Assembly: GCF_009674495.1 (NCBI RefSeq)
Contig: NZ_WKJN01000016.1
Location: forward strand, 62,001 to 126,000
Length of the DNA stretch: 64,000 nucleotides
Direction of reading: 5' to 3'
Source of the DNA: Duganella alba
GTDB lineage: Bacteria; Pseudomonadota; Gammaproteobacteria; Burkholderiales; Burkholderiaceae_D
Within the stretch, counting starts at the first letter, position 1; each line of letters begins with the position of its first letter. A program made the translations under genes and the position numbers. Shown in pieces: positions 1-8,051 of the stretch. The notes below the pieces were generated by a model, which was not told the origin of the DNA, ran no database searches, and was given only the letters and a program-made list of their open reading frames with translations.

Positions 1-462
1 AAAGGCAGCGACGATTTCGCCTACCGCATCGAACGCAAGCGCCTGATGGACAGCCTGGCCGCGCTGAGTTCCGCGCTGGTGCGCATGCTGGATGAGCCGG
101 CGCGCAAGCAGCGCGCGGTGGAGGACATCAACCTGTTCATCGTGCAGAACTACCTGCTGGTGGCGCACGTGGCGGCGCTGCGCGCGATCCTGCGTCGGCA
201 TGTGAAGGAGCTGCCGGCCGAACCGGTGAACGCCATGCTGACCGAAAGCCACGATCAGGTGGTGGAGGTGCTGACGCGCGCACTCGCGCCGGGCAAGGCC
301 GAGATCGAGCCGGTCATGGTGCCGATGGCGCCGATGTCCCAGGACGGCAATGCCGTGCCATGGTCCGGCTGGCCGCTGGTCCAGCGCCGCATCCGCCTGT
401 TGCAGGCGGACGCCGTCAAGATCATCGTCCACCGCGAAGCCATCCTGCGCGACCTGGCGTAG
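1..462 (+). CDS. FUSC-family inner membrane protein, C-terminal fragment
   Basis: The reading frame is open from base 1, so the gene begins before the window; the first ATG at 46 is internal. The visible ~153 residues are a soluble, helix-rich, Arg/Glu-rich tail without membrane segments. The run AYRIERKR followed by LARMLDEP-like spacing and a final 'EAILRDLA' resembles the cytosolic C-terminus of YccS/YhfK (FUSC, fusaric-acid-resistance-like) transporters. The family call is from remembered sequence character, not a search. The gene ends 4 bp before the convergent LysR gene. Confidence 0.6.
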   Translation, partial: KGSDDFAYRIERKRLMDSLAALSSALVRMLDEPARKQRAVEDINLFIVQNYLLVAHVAALRAILRRHVKELPAEPVNAMLTESHDQVVEVLTRALAPGKAEIEPVMVPMAPMSQDGNAVPWSGWPLVQRRIRLLQADAVKIIVHREAILRDLA

Positions 463-466
463 GCAA

Positions 467-1357
467 TCAATCGAGATAGGCCGCCAGTTCCTCCGGCGCG
501 CCTTTCGGAAACGCCTCCTTCAGATACGCGAGAAACGCCGACACGCGCGCGCTGAGCAGGCGCCGCGATGGATACAGCGCCCACAGCGCAATCTCCGGCC
601 CTTCCACATCGCCCCAATGCACCAGCGCGCCGGCAGCCAGGTCATGGCTGACCAGCGACACCGGCAGACATGCGGCGCCAACGCCCGCGCGCACCGCATC
701 CCGCACCATGATCAGCGACGACAGCGACAGTACCGGATCGAACGCGATGTCCTGCACGCTGTCCGCCGCGCGCACGCGCCACGCGCCGGCCGCATTGCCG
801 GCGCCGCGCACCACCGCTGGCACCGCGGCGCCATCCGCCGGCCGCGTAAGCGACGGGCCGGCCACCACCACCATGCGGTCGCGCAGCAGGATGCGTCCCA
901 CCAGATTGGCATCCGCAGCCGGATTGACGCGGATGACCAGGTCATAGCCTTCCTCGACCATGTCCACGCTGCGGTCTTCCGTCGTCACCTCCAACCGCAC
1001 GGCCGGATAGCGCAGCGCGAAGCCGGCGGCCAGCTTGCCCATCGCCGTCTGCGAAAACAGCAGCGGCGCGCTGACGCGCAACCTGCCGTGCGGCGTGCCG
1101 CCACCCAGCGCGATTTCCGTCGCCGCCGAATCGATCTCCGACAGCAGCGCGCCGGTGCGCTCGTATAGCGCCTGCCCTTCCTGCGTCAGCTTGAGGGCCC
1201 GCGCGCCGCGCTCGAACAGGCGCAGACCGAGGCTGCTTTCCAGTTCAGCCACGCGGCGCGACAAGGTGGCCTTGGGCCGATCGGACGCGCGCGCCGCCTT
1301 GCCGAAGCCGCCATGGCGGGCAACCAGGTTGAAATCAGCCAATGCAAGCAAATCCAT
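467..1357 (-). CDS. LysR-family transcriptional regulator
   Basis: A 296-aa protein with an N-terminal winged HTH (residues ~1-60, including AARASDRPKATLSRRVAELE and LGLRLFERG) and a C-terminal periplasmic-binding-like effector domain, the normal LysR layout and length. The ATG at 1357 was chosen because MDLLALADFNLVA matches the usual LysR N-terminus; the open frame runs further upstream, through the divergent gene, and is not coding. It is transcribed divergently from the NmrA-like oxidoreductase with about 100 bp between starts, the classic arrangement in which a LysR protein controls its neighbour. The effector is unknown. Confidence 0.92.
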   Translation of the reverse strand: MDLLALADFNLVARHGGFGKAARASDRPKATLSRRVAELESSLGLRLFERGARALKLTQEGQALYERTGALLSEIDSAATEIALGGGTPHGRLRVSAPLLFSQTAMGKLAAGFALRYPAVRLEVTTEDRSVDMVEEGYDLVIRVNPAADANLVGRILLRDRMVVVAGPSLTRPADGAAVPAVVRGAGNAAGAWRVRAADSVQDIAFDPVLSLSSLIMVRDAVRAGVGAACLPVSLVSHDLAAGALVHWGDVEGPEIALWALYPSRRLLSARVSAFLAYLKEAFPKGAPEELAAYLD

Positions 1358-1459
1358 GTGTTCCACCCGTGAGACAGTAAGTCCAAATATACCATCTATC
1401 GAACCGCCGCTGGAATACCTACCATGGGAACCATCATCAACCACAAACGGAGAACTTCC

Positions 1460-2323
1460 ATGACTATCCTCGTAACCGGCGCCACCGGTAAAGTTGGCAC
1501 CCAAGTGATCGAACAACTCGTCAAACGCGGCGCCGACGTGCGCGCACTGGTGCGCAATCCCGCCAGCGTCAGCCTCCCCGCCGGTGTCAGCGTCGCCCAG
1601 GGCGACCTGCTCGATCCGGACTCGCTGCGCGGCGCGCTGTCCGGCGTTTCCACGCTGTTCCTGCTCAACGCCGTCGCGCCCGACGAATTCACGCAGGCGC
1701 TGATCGCGCTGAACGTCGCCAGGGAAGCCGGCGTCAAGCATGTGGTCTACCTGTCGGTGATCCACAGCGACCTGTATGTCAACGTGCCGCACTTCGCCGG
1801 CAAATACGGCGTCGAACGCATGATCGAGCAGATGGGCTTCAGCGCCACCATCCTGCGTCCCGCCTACTTCATGGACAACGATCTGACCATCAAGGACGTG
1901 GTGCTTGGCTACGGCGTCTACCCGATGCCGGTCGGCGACAAGGGCCTGGCCATGATCGACGTGGGTGACATCGGCGAAATCGCCGCGCTGGAACTGATCC
2001 GCCGCAACCAGTCCGCCACGCCGCTGCCGCTGGAGCGCATCAACCTGGTCGGGCCCGACACGCTAACCGGCGCCGACATCGCTGCCGCATGGTCGTCGGT
2101 GCTGGCCCGGCCGATCGCCTACGGCGGCGGCGACACCGCCGCCTTCGAACAAAACCTGCGCAACTTCATGCCCTGCTGGATGGCCTACGACATGCGCCTG
2201 ATGGGCGAACGCTTCCTCACCGACGGCATGATTCCCGACGCCGGCGACGTGGAGCGCCTGACCGCGCTGCTGGGCCGTCCGCTGCGCGCCTACCGTGACT
2301 TTGCCGCTGCCATCGCAGCTTGA
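1460..2323 (+). CDS. NmrA-like NAD(P)-binding oxidoreductase (atypical SDR)
   Basis: A 287-aa protein starting MTILVTGATGKVG, the glycine-rich Rossmann dinucleotide-binding motif of NmrA/QorB-type atypical short-chain dehydrogenases. I use the ATG at 1460 with the purine-rich GGAGAAC upstream rather than the in-frame ATG 12 codons earlier, because the Rossmann strand normally begins at the N-terminus. The canonical SDR YxxxK motif is not obvious, as is usual in this subgroup, which may act as redox sensors or quinone/azo reductases. The DUF1857 gene follows after 10 bp, so the two are probably co-transcribed and controlled by the divergent LysR. Confidence 0.88.
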   Translation: MTILVTGATGKVGTQVIEQLVKRGADVRALVRNPASVSLPAGVSVAQGDLLDPDSLRGALSGVSTLFLLNAVAPDEFTQALIALNVAREAGVKHVVYLSVIHSDLYVNVPHFAGKYGVERMIEQMGFSATILRPAYFMDNDLTIKDVVLGYGVYPMPVGDKGLAMIDVGDIGEIAALELIRRNQSATPLPLERINLVGPDTLTGADIAAAWSSVLARPIAYGGGDTAAFEQNLRNFMPCWMAYDMRLMGERFLTDGMIPDAGDVERLTALLGRPLRAYRDFAAAIAA

Positions 2324-2333
2324 GGAGAACGTC

Positions 2334-2807
2334 ATGATCTATGCAACCGCCACCGTTCCAGTCAATCCCGAAAGAGAAGCGCCATTGACGCGTGCCCAGG
2401 TCTGGCGCGGCCTGGTGCTCAAGGCCCGCGACGCCCGTCTGTTCCTGCCGCCCGGACTGTGCACCCGCTCCGACGTGGTGGAGCAAAGCGCCACCCACAT
2501 CGTGCGCGAAGCCACCATCTCCGGCGATGATCTGCGCGAGATCATCAGCTTCGAGGCGGAGAACAAGGTGTCCTTCTTCCAGGCTTCCGGCCCGCGCGAA
2601 GGCGTCATCATCAATGAGTTGTTCGAGGATGAGGCAGGCGTGCTGCAACTGCGCTTCTACTGCTACCTGGGCCTGCGCGGCAAGCAGCCGGGAGGCGCCG
2701 AGGAGCAGGCGGAGCAGGTCTGGATGAGCGGCGACAAGGGCTACAAGACCGCCCTGCTGTCCACGCTGAAGCGCACGCGGGAATTGCTCGCCGCCGGCAA
2801 GCTTTAA
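2334..2807 (+). CDS. SRPBCC/DUF1857 (AtaL-like) protein
   Basis: A 157-aa soluble protein. Residues MIYATATVPVN and LTRAQVWRGLVLKARDARLFLP match the START/Bet v1-like DUF1857 family, small hydrophobic-ligand-binding proteins related to fungal AtaL. The start at 2334 has a strong GAGGAGAAC ribosome site 5 bp upstream; an ATG 13 codons earlier would overlap the previous gene. It follows the NmrA-like gene by 10 bp. The substrate is unknown; pairing with an NAD(P)-binding protein suggests a small-molecule modification step. Confidence 0.8.
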   Translation: MIYATATVPVNPEREAPLTRAQVWRGLVLKARDARLFLPPGLCTRSDVVEQSATHIVREATISGDDLREIISFEAENKVSFFQASGPREGVIINELFEDEAGVLQLRFYCYLGLRGKQPGGAEEQAEQVWMSGDKGYKTALLSTLKRTRELLAAGKL

Positions 2808-2833
2808 GGCACGCAAGCTGATACCATGAGGCG

Positions 2834-3751
2834 ATGAAAACATCGCCTTCCGCCTTCAGCACGCGCGACCTCATCTCCGCGCTCATCGTTGTCATCATCT
2901 GGGGCACCAACTTCGTCGCCATGAAAGTCGGGCTGCGCAACCTGACGCCGTTCCAGATGGGCGCTGCGCGCTACGTCTTTGCCATCCTGCCGCTGATCCT
3001 CTTCGTGCGCCCGCCCAAGCTGGCGCCGAAGTGGGTGATCGCTTACGGCATGAGCCAGGGCGTGGGCCAGTTCGGGCTGTTGTTCCTGTCGCTGAAGGTC
3101 GGCATGTCCGCTTCGCTGGCCTCGGTGATTTTGCAGACGCAGGTGTTCTTCACCGCCATCTTCGGCTTCATGCTGCTGAAGGAGCACGCTAGCCGCGCGC
3201 TCATCACCGGCCTGCTGCTGGCGGCGCTGGGACTGGCCTGCTTCGGCGCCAGTTCGCTGCAATCGGTCAGCAGCAGCGACATCACGCCCGCCGGTTTCGT
3301 GCTGTGCCTGGTCGGCGCGGCCATGTGGGCGGTGTCGAATATCGTCGTGCGCCGCGCGCAGAAGGAGACGCCGGACTTCGACGTCATCAGCTTCATCGTG
3401 TGGTGCGGCGCCGTGCCGGTCGTGCCCTTCATGCTGCTGTCGCTGGCCTTCGACGATCCGGCCACGCGCTGGCAGTGGCTCGGCGCACCATTCATCACCT
3501 GGGTCGCGGTCGCCTACGTCGGCTGGATCTCCACCATCATCGGCTACGCGATGTGGACCCGGCTGCTCAAGCGCCATCCGGTCAATCGCGTGGCGCCGTT
3601 CAGCCTCGGCGTGCCGGTGGTCGGCATCGCGTCCGGCATGCTGGCCCTCGGCGACGTCATCACCGCCTGGCAGTGGGCCGGCGTGCTGCTGATCGTCTGC
3701 TCGCTGGTGTGCACCATGTTCGGCGGCCGCTGGCTGGACCGCCAGCGCTGA
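2834..3751 (+). CDS. EamA-type drug/metabolite exporter
   Basis: A 305-aa hydrophobic protein with about ten predicted membrane helices and two EamA repeats, opening with VVIIWGTNFVAMKVGLRNLTP. The sequence strongly recalls E. coli EamA (YdeD), the O-acetylserine/cysteine exporter, including the loops RVAPFSLGVPVVGI and YVGWISTIIGYA. Export of a cysteine-pathway metabolite is therefore plausible, but substrates of this family are hard to predict. It ends one base before the stop codon of the convergent diguanylate cyclase gene, with no terminator visible between them. Confidence 0.85.
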   Translation: MKTSPSAFSTRDLISALIVVIIWGTNFVAMKVGLRNLTPFQMGAARYVFAILPLILFVRPPKLAPKWVIAYGMSQGVGQFGLLFLSLKVGMSASLASVILQTQVFFTAIFGFMLLKEHASRALITGLLLAALGLACFGASSLQSVSSSDITPAGFVLCLVGAAMWAVSNIVVRRAQKETPDFDVISFIVWCGAVPVVPFMLLSLAFDDPATRWQWLGAPFITWVAVAYVGWISTIIGYAMWTRLLKRHPVNRVAPFSLGVPVVGIASGMLALGDVITAWQWAGVLLIVCSLVCTMFGGRWLDRQR

Positions 3752-5029
3752 TCAAGCGGCGAAGCAGATGCGGTTGCGGCCCGTCTCCTTGGCGCGGTAC
3801 AGCAGCGCATCGGCCTTCTGCAGCATCGCCTCCGCCGTGCCGGAGGCGACGTCGGCGCACACGCCCATGCTGATCGTCACCTTCAACTCCGGATGCAACT
3901 GGTGCCAGGGGAAGGATTCGATCAGCGCGCGCAGCTTGTCGCACAGCGCCGCCGCCTGCGGCAGCTCGGTTTCCGGCAGCGCCATGACGAACTCCTCGCC
4001 GCCGTAGCGCGCCACCAGATCGCTCAGGCGCATGTGGCTGCGCAGGATTTCGCCGATCTGACGCAGCACGGCGTCGTCGGTGGCGTGCGAGAACTGGTCG
4101 TTGATGCGCTTGAAGAAGTCGATATCGCCGATCACCACACTCATGGGCCGCTTGTGGCGCGCCGCGTGGCTAAACAGCGTGCAGGCCTGCTCGTCGAAGT
4201 GGCGGCGGTTATGCAGCTTGGTCAGCGCATCGCGCACGCTCAACTCCCGCATCTGCTCCGTCTGTGCCAGGATGGTCTGGTGAGACGCGTTCAACTCCTC
4301 GTGGGTGCGGGCCAGCCGCTCGCTCATGGCGTTGAAGGCGACGGCCAGTTCCGCCACTTCGTCCTTGCCCTCCACCGGCACGCGTTGCAGCAGCGAGCCG
4401 CCATGCATGGCGCGCACGGCGCCGGTCAGATGCCCCAGGCTGCGGCCCAGTTCACGGCTCAGCAGCACGCCGAGCGCCAGCGCCAGCAGCGCGGCCACGC
4501 TGCCGCCGAACCACAGCGCCTCGCGCATGGCGGCCAGATACTGCTGCTCCTCCCGGCTTGGCGTAATCACGCCTTCCGGCGACACATAGGCGGCGATGCG
4601 GCCGGCCACCATCACCGGTCGCGCATCCTTGCGGGCGGCGTCCGGCAGCGGCTCGCCGGAGCGATACACGCCGGCGCCCAGCAACACGCGGAAGTCGGCG
4701 TCCGCCAGGATGAAATGGAATGGCGGCTCGCCGCGGCGCTCCGGCGGCGGACGGCGATCCTCGCCGGGCTGCGGCGGCGGTGGCCGGTCGCCCGGATGCG
4801 GCCGCACGGCCATGAACGCATCGAAACCTTGCTTGCCGGGGCTGGCCTGCCAACTGCCGTAGGGTTTCAGGTAATCGGTAACGGCCGCATGAAAATGTTC
4901 CGCCGCCTGCTCGCGCCGGATGCCGTCCACCCGCTTGGTCATGCCGGCGTAGGCCAGAACGCCTACCATCGCCACCGCCGCCAGTCCGGTCAACAGCAAC
5001 GCCAGCATGAATTTTGTGCGCAAGGACAT
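3752..5029 (-). CDS. HAMP-GGDEF diguanylate cyclase, membrane bound
   Basis: A 425-aa protein: N-terminal membrane helix (~7-30), periplasmic sensor segment with a proline/arginine-rich stretch (~76-103), second membrane helix (~172-192), HAMP linker (~193-245) and a C-terminal GGDEF domain. The active-site motif is GGEEF at 343-347, and an RLSD inhibitory I-site sits at 334-337, the standard five residues upstream, so an active, product-inhibited c-di-GMP synthase is expected. The usual GHxxGD element reads SHATDD, a departure noted under findings. The signal sensed is unknown. Confidence 0.92.
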   Translation of the reverse strand: MSLRTKFMLALLLTGLAAVAMVGVLAYAGMTKRVDGIRREQAAEHFHAAVTDYLKPYGSWQASPGKQGFDAFMAVRPHPGDRPPPPQPGEDRRPPPERRGEPPFHFILADADFRVLLGAGVYRSGEPLPDAARKDARPVMVAGRIAAYVSPEGVITPSREEQQYLAAMREALWFGGSVAALLALALGVLLSRELGRSLGHLTGAVRAMHGGSLLQRVPVEGKDEVAELAVAFNAMSERLARTHEELNASHQTILAQTEQMRELSVRDALTKLHNRRHFDEQACTLFSHAARHKRPMSVVIGDIDFFKRINDQFSHATDDAVLRQIGEILRSHMRLSDLVARYGGEEFVMALPETELPQAAALCDKLRALIESFPWHQLHPELKVTISMGVCADVASGTAEAMLQKADALLYRAKETGRNRICFAA

Positions 5030-5223
5030 TCCGGCTCCAAAAGATTATTGCTATATGGACAGCAATGATAGCAGTTTCACGTTGCCCCTCAGCAGCACTT
5101 TTTCATAGTTAGAACGCAGAGTTATATAGATTTCTTATGGCTGAAATCATAAATCTAAAGTTTTCTTATTACTGAAAGCGGCGCATACTGCAACGCAACA
5201 AACGAATATTTATGGAGCTTCCG

Positions 5224-5448
5224 ATGAGCGCAACGACTTTTACCCAATCTGCTGATACTGGCTACTTCACCAATGTTGCCAACGCTGTACGTCAGCTGTT
5301 CGCTGCGGTGTTCGCCGTAGAACAGCCGGCTGTGTCGCAGCGCAACAAAGAAGAAACCATCTGGTGGCTGAACAGCCTCGCGAATGACTGCGAGCGCCAC
5401 TCCCCTAACCTGTCTGCCGAGCTGCGTTTCTTCGCATCGCGCGGTTAA
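5224..5448 (+). CDS. Hypothetical 74-aa protein
   Basis: Starts MSATTFTQSADTGYF at 5224 with GGAG 6 bp upstream; an ATG four codons earlier lacks that spacing. No membrane helix. It has a central amphipathic segment (NAVRQLFAAVFAVEQP) and a C-terminus EETIWWLNSLANDCERHSP that looks helical and acidic/aromatic. I recall similar unnamed proteins in Oxalobacteraceae but no function. Codon use is GC-rich at third positions like the neighbours, supporting a real gene. A 32-aa ORF follows after 25 bp and a terminator after that, suggesting a short bicistronic mRNA. Confidence 0.7.
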   Translation: MSATTFTQSADTGYFTNVANAVRQLFAAVFAVEQPAVSQRNKEETIWWLNSLANDCERHSPNLSAELRFFASRG

Positions 5449-5473
5449 TCGAATTTACTTTACGGAGAATACT

Positions 5474-5572
5474 ATGCTGACCATCATCGAAAACCTGCCT
5501 GCTGCAATCGCTCTGTCCGGCCTGGTGCTGCGCCTGTACCTGGGCAACAAGCCAGAAACCAACGAAGAGTAA
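5474..5572 (+). CDS. Very small (32-aa) hypothetical protein
   Basis: A 32-codon ORF with a good ribosome site (ACGGAGAAT, 5 bp before the ATG). The peptide begins MLTIIENLPAAIALSGLVLR, so residues ~8-24 could form a short membrane or amphipathic helix, and it ends in an acidic tail (KPETNEE). It lies between the 74-aa gene and a strong terminator on the same strand. Length gives little statistical support; the ribosome site, position and codon use are the reasons for calling it. Confidence 0.5.
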   Translation: MLTIIENLPAAIALSGLVLRLYLGNKPETNEE

Positions 5573-5598
5573 GCTGCACACTTACCGAGCAAAATGGC

Positions 5599-5635
5599 AA
5601 AAAGCCCCGGCACGCGCAAGCGGCCGGGGCTTTTT
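5599..5635. terminator. Bidirectional intrinsic terminator
   Basis: Eight-base GC stem GCCCCGGC/GCCGGGGC (5604-5611 and 5623-5630) flanked by A5 on the left and T5 on the right. It can end the small-ORF transcript from the left and the amino acid permease transcript from the right. Confidence 0.9.
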
Positions 5636-5649
5636 AACGTCTACAGCAA

Positions 5650-7113
5650 TTACTGACGATTGAGACGCGAATTGCGCATGCTGTACAGGAAGTACGTCAG
5701 CACCGTGGCGGTAATCCAGATGCCGAAGATGGTGTAGGTCGTCATCGACAGGCCAAACATCAGGTACAGGCAGGCGGCGATGCTCAGGCCCGGCACCAGA
5801 TACGGGCCGCCCGGCACGCGGAAGCCCTTCACCGCCGACGGGCCAGCCTTGCGGCGCATCACCGGCACCGCCACCGACACCACGCTGAACGCCGTCAGCG
5901 TGCCCATGCTGACCATATCCCACAGGAAGGTCGCATCGACAAAGCCGGCCACCAGGCCCACCACGATGCAGACGATCAGCGTGTTCTGCACCGGCGAGCC
6001 GGTGCGCGGGCTGACCTTCTGGAACACCGGCGAAATCAGGCCGTCCTTGGAAATCGCGTACAGGATGCGGGTCTGCCCGTAGATCGTCACCAGCGTCACG
6101 CTGAACACGGAAATCACCGCGCCCGCCGCCAGCACCAGCGCCGGCCAGGTCTGGCCGGTGACGTTTTGCAGGATCACGGCAAGGCCGGCTTCCTGGCCGG
6201 CGAACTTGGCGGCAGGCTGCGCGCCCATCGCGGCCACGGCCACCAGCATGTAGAACACGGTAACGATGCCCAGCGCGGCCAGAATGCCGATCGGCACGTT
6301 GCGGGTCGGATTGCGCACTTCTTCGCCGGCCGTGGCCACGGTGTCCAGGCCGATGAAGGAGAAGAACACGGTCGCCGCCGCCGCCGTCACGCCGGCCATG
6401 CCGGTGTAATGCGTGCCGCCGTCCGGGCTGAAGAACGGATGGAAGTTATTGATGTCGAAACCGCTGAAGGCGATCACCACGAAGAAGACCAGGATCGCCA
6501 GCTTGATCATCACCATGATGGCGTTGGTGGTGGCTGATTCCTTGGCGCCACGGATCAGCAGCAAGCAGCACAGGCACACCAGGATGATCGGCGGCAGGTT
6601 GATGTGGCCGCCATGCACCTCGATGCCGGTAGCCGTCGAAACAATGGTCGGCGAGCGCAGCATCTCGGGGATGTGCCAGCCGATCGCGTTGTTCAGGAAG
6701 TTGTTCAGGTAGTCCGACCAGCCGATCGCCACCGCGCTGGCGGCAAGGCCATATTCCAGCAGCAGGCAGGCGGCCATGATGAAGGCCAGGAATTCCCCGA
6801 CGGTGGCGTAGGCAAACGAATAGGACGAGCCGGAGGCCGGAATGCGGAACGACAGTTCGGCGTAACACAGCGCGGTCAGGCCGGCGGTGATGGCGGCGAT
6901 CAGGAAGGACAGGATCACGGACGGGCCGGCCTTGGGTACGGCCTCCACCATCGTGAAGAAAATGCCGGTGCCGATGGTGGCGCCGACACCGATCATGGTC
7001 AGGGGGAACAGGCCTACAGAGCGGTGCAAACTGTTGCTGCTTGAAGCGTCTTCTGCGTTTTGATGGGCGACCAGCTTGGTACGGGTCAGTTTCTGGACCA
7101 GCGTTTGGTTCAC
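5650..7113 (-). CDS. APC-superfamily amino acid permease (CAT-like)
   Basis: A 487-aa integral membrane protein with about 12-14 helices. The N-terminal signature VGATIGTGIFFTMVEAVPKAGP and the later FFSFIGLDTVATAGEEVRNPTRNVPIGI are typical of APC transporters close to cationic amino acid transporters. The start is a GTG at 7113 preceded by AAGGAT; the ATG-like alternatives are internal. Nearby arginine catabolism makes a basic amino acid a reasonable substrate guess, but there is no direct evidence. Transcription ends at the terminator just downstream. Confidence 0.88.
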   Translation of the reverse strand: MNQTLVQKLTRTKLVAHQNAEDASSSNSLHRSVGLFPLTMIGVGATIGTGIFFTMVEAVPKAGPSVILSFLIAAITAGLTALCYAELSFRIPASGSSYSFAYATVGEFLAFIMAACLLLEYGLAASAVAIGWSDYLNNFLNNAIGWHIPEMLRSPTIVSTATGIEVHGGHINLPPIILVCLCCLLLIRGAKESATTNAIMVMIKLAILVFFVVIAFSGFDINNFHPFFSPDGGTHYTGMAGVTAAAATVFFSFIGLDTVATAGEEVRNPTRNVPIGILAALGIVTVFYMLVAVAAMGAQPAAKFAGQEAGLAVILQNVTGQTWPALVLAAGAVISVFSVTLVTIYGQTRILYAISKDGLISPVFQKVSPRTGSPVQNTLIVCIVVGLVAGFVDATFLWDMVSMGTLTAFSVVSVAVPVMRRKAGPSAVKGFRVPGGPYLVPGLSIAACLYLMFGLSMTTYTIFGIWITATVLTYFLYSMRNSRLNRQ

Positions 7114-7341
7114 AGGCTATCCTTGTGGGAAATGATGTACGGGCAAAAACACAGCGATTATAGGGCCTTCGCCGCCGTCATCCTAAAGGTATTTTGTGCC
7201 ACAAATACAACTTTGCCCCTTATCCCATATGGCCTGCGTTACAAGTGCTTACTTTTGATACAGCGGCGTGTATAGATTGCAAATAGGCCACAGGTTACCC
7301 TTGAGGCAAGTGTTACTCAAAGCCAAGAAGGAGAGCCAGCC

Positions 7342-7461
7342 ATGCCGATTCAAAAGATTCCAACTGTATCCCGCCGCATCCATCCAGCGTACGTGACTGG
7401 CGCCGCCATGATCGTGGTCGGCCTGGCCATTACCCTGACCGCCCTGATCGTCCGCGCTTAA
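7342..7461 (+). CDS. Small (39-aa) single-pass membrane protein
   Basis: Translation of 7342-7461 gives 39 residues beginning MPIQKIPTVSRRIHPAY, followed by a hydrophobic helix (VTGAAMIVVGLAITLTALIV) and a short RA tail. An AAGGAGAG ribosome site lies 7-8 bp upstream of the ATG. Its TAA stop overlaps the stop of the convergent DUF1993 gene in a shared TTAA. Basic residues precede the helix, suggesting the N-terminus stays in the cytoplasm. Function unknown. Confidence 0.6.
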   Translation: MPIQKIPTVSRRIHPAYVTGAAMIVVGLAITLTALIVRA

Positions 7462-7961
7462 ACGTAGCCCAGATAATCACGCTTGCCGATCGCGACGCCC
7501 TGGTTACGCAGGATGTCGTGAGCGGTGGTGACGTGGAAGAAGAAATTGGGCAGCGCGAACGTCAGCAGATAGCTTTGACCGGTGAACGCCGGGAAGCCGC
7601 CGAAATTCAGATTGATGGCGCGGTCCTCATTGCCATCCAGTTGCGCGGCGGTCACGCTTTCCAGGTAGGCGATGGTATTGGCGATGCGTTCCTGCAGCTG
7701 ATCGAATGACGTTTCGTTGTCTTCGAACTTGGGCGCCGCCACGCCGCTGAGGCGCTCCACCGACATCTTCGACGTATCGCTGGCGCGCTGCACCTGCGCC
7801 GACAGCGGCAACATATCATCGGCCAGCCGCGCCGAAATCAGCGCATCCGGCACCGAGCCATGCTGCTCGACATGCGCCTCCGCCTTCTTCAGCAACGCCG
7901 ACAACACCTTCAACCCGCGCACAAACACGGGCACCGTCAGTTCATACATCGATAGCGCCAT
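7458..7961 (-). CDS. DUF1993 family protein
   Basis: A 167-aa soluble protein with the DUF1993 pattern: SMYELTVPVFVRGLKVLSALLKKAE at the start, LPLSAQVQRASDTSK in the middle and LPNFFFHVTTAHDILRNQGV near the end. The fold is a four-helix bundle related to DinB-like proteins; the biochemical role is not established. Two tandem ATG codons compete; the one at 7961 has the better spacing (6 bp) from AAGGAG, the one at 7964 only 3 bp. It is convergent with the 39-aa gene. Confidence 0.85.
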   Translation of the reverse strand: MALSMYELTVPVFVRGLKVLSALLKKAEAHVEQHGSVPDALISARLADDMLPLSAQVQRASDTSKMSVERLSGVAAPKFEDNETSFDQLQERIANTIAYLESVTAAQLDGNEDRAINLNFGGFPAFTGQSYLLTFALPNFFFHVTTAHDILRNQGVAIGKRDYLGYV

Positions 7962-8051
7962 CATCAGCTCCTTGGAAAACTGTGAGTGTAGCGCAAGGGG
8001 GAATGACGTGCAGACGGCCGCGCGGGAACACGCGGCCGCGATAGTAGGCGC

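Noticed and set aside
467..1792. 441-aa version of the LysR protein
   Set aside because: The extra ~145 N-terminal residues overlap the divergent oxidoreductase gene and are not LysR-like.
5100..5223. Sigma-70 promoter for the 74-aa gene
   Set aside because: CATACT at 5184-5189 could be a -10 but no convincing -35 lies 16-18 bp upstream.
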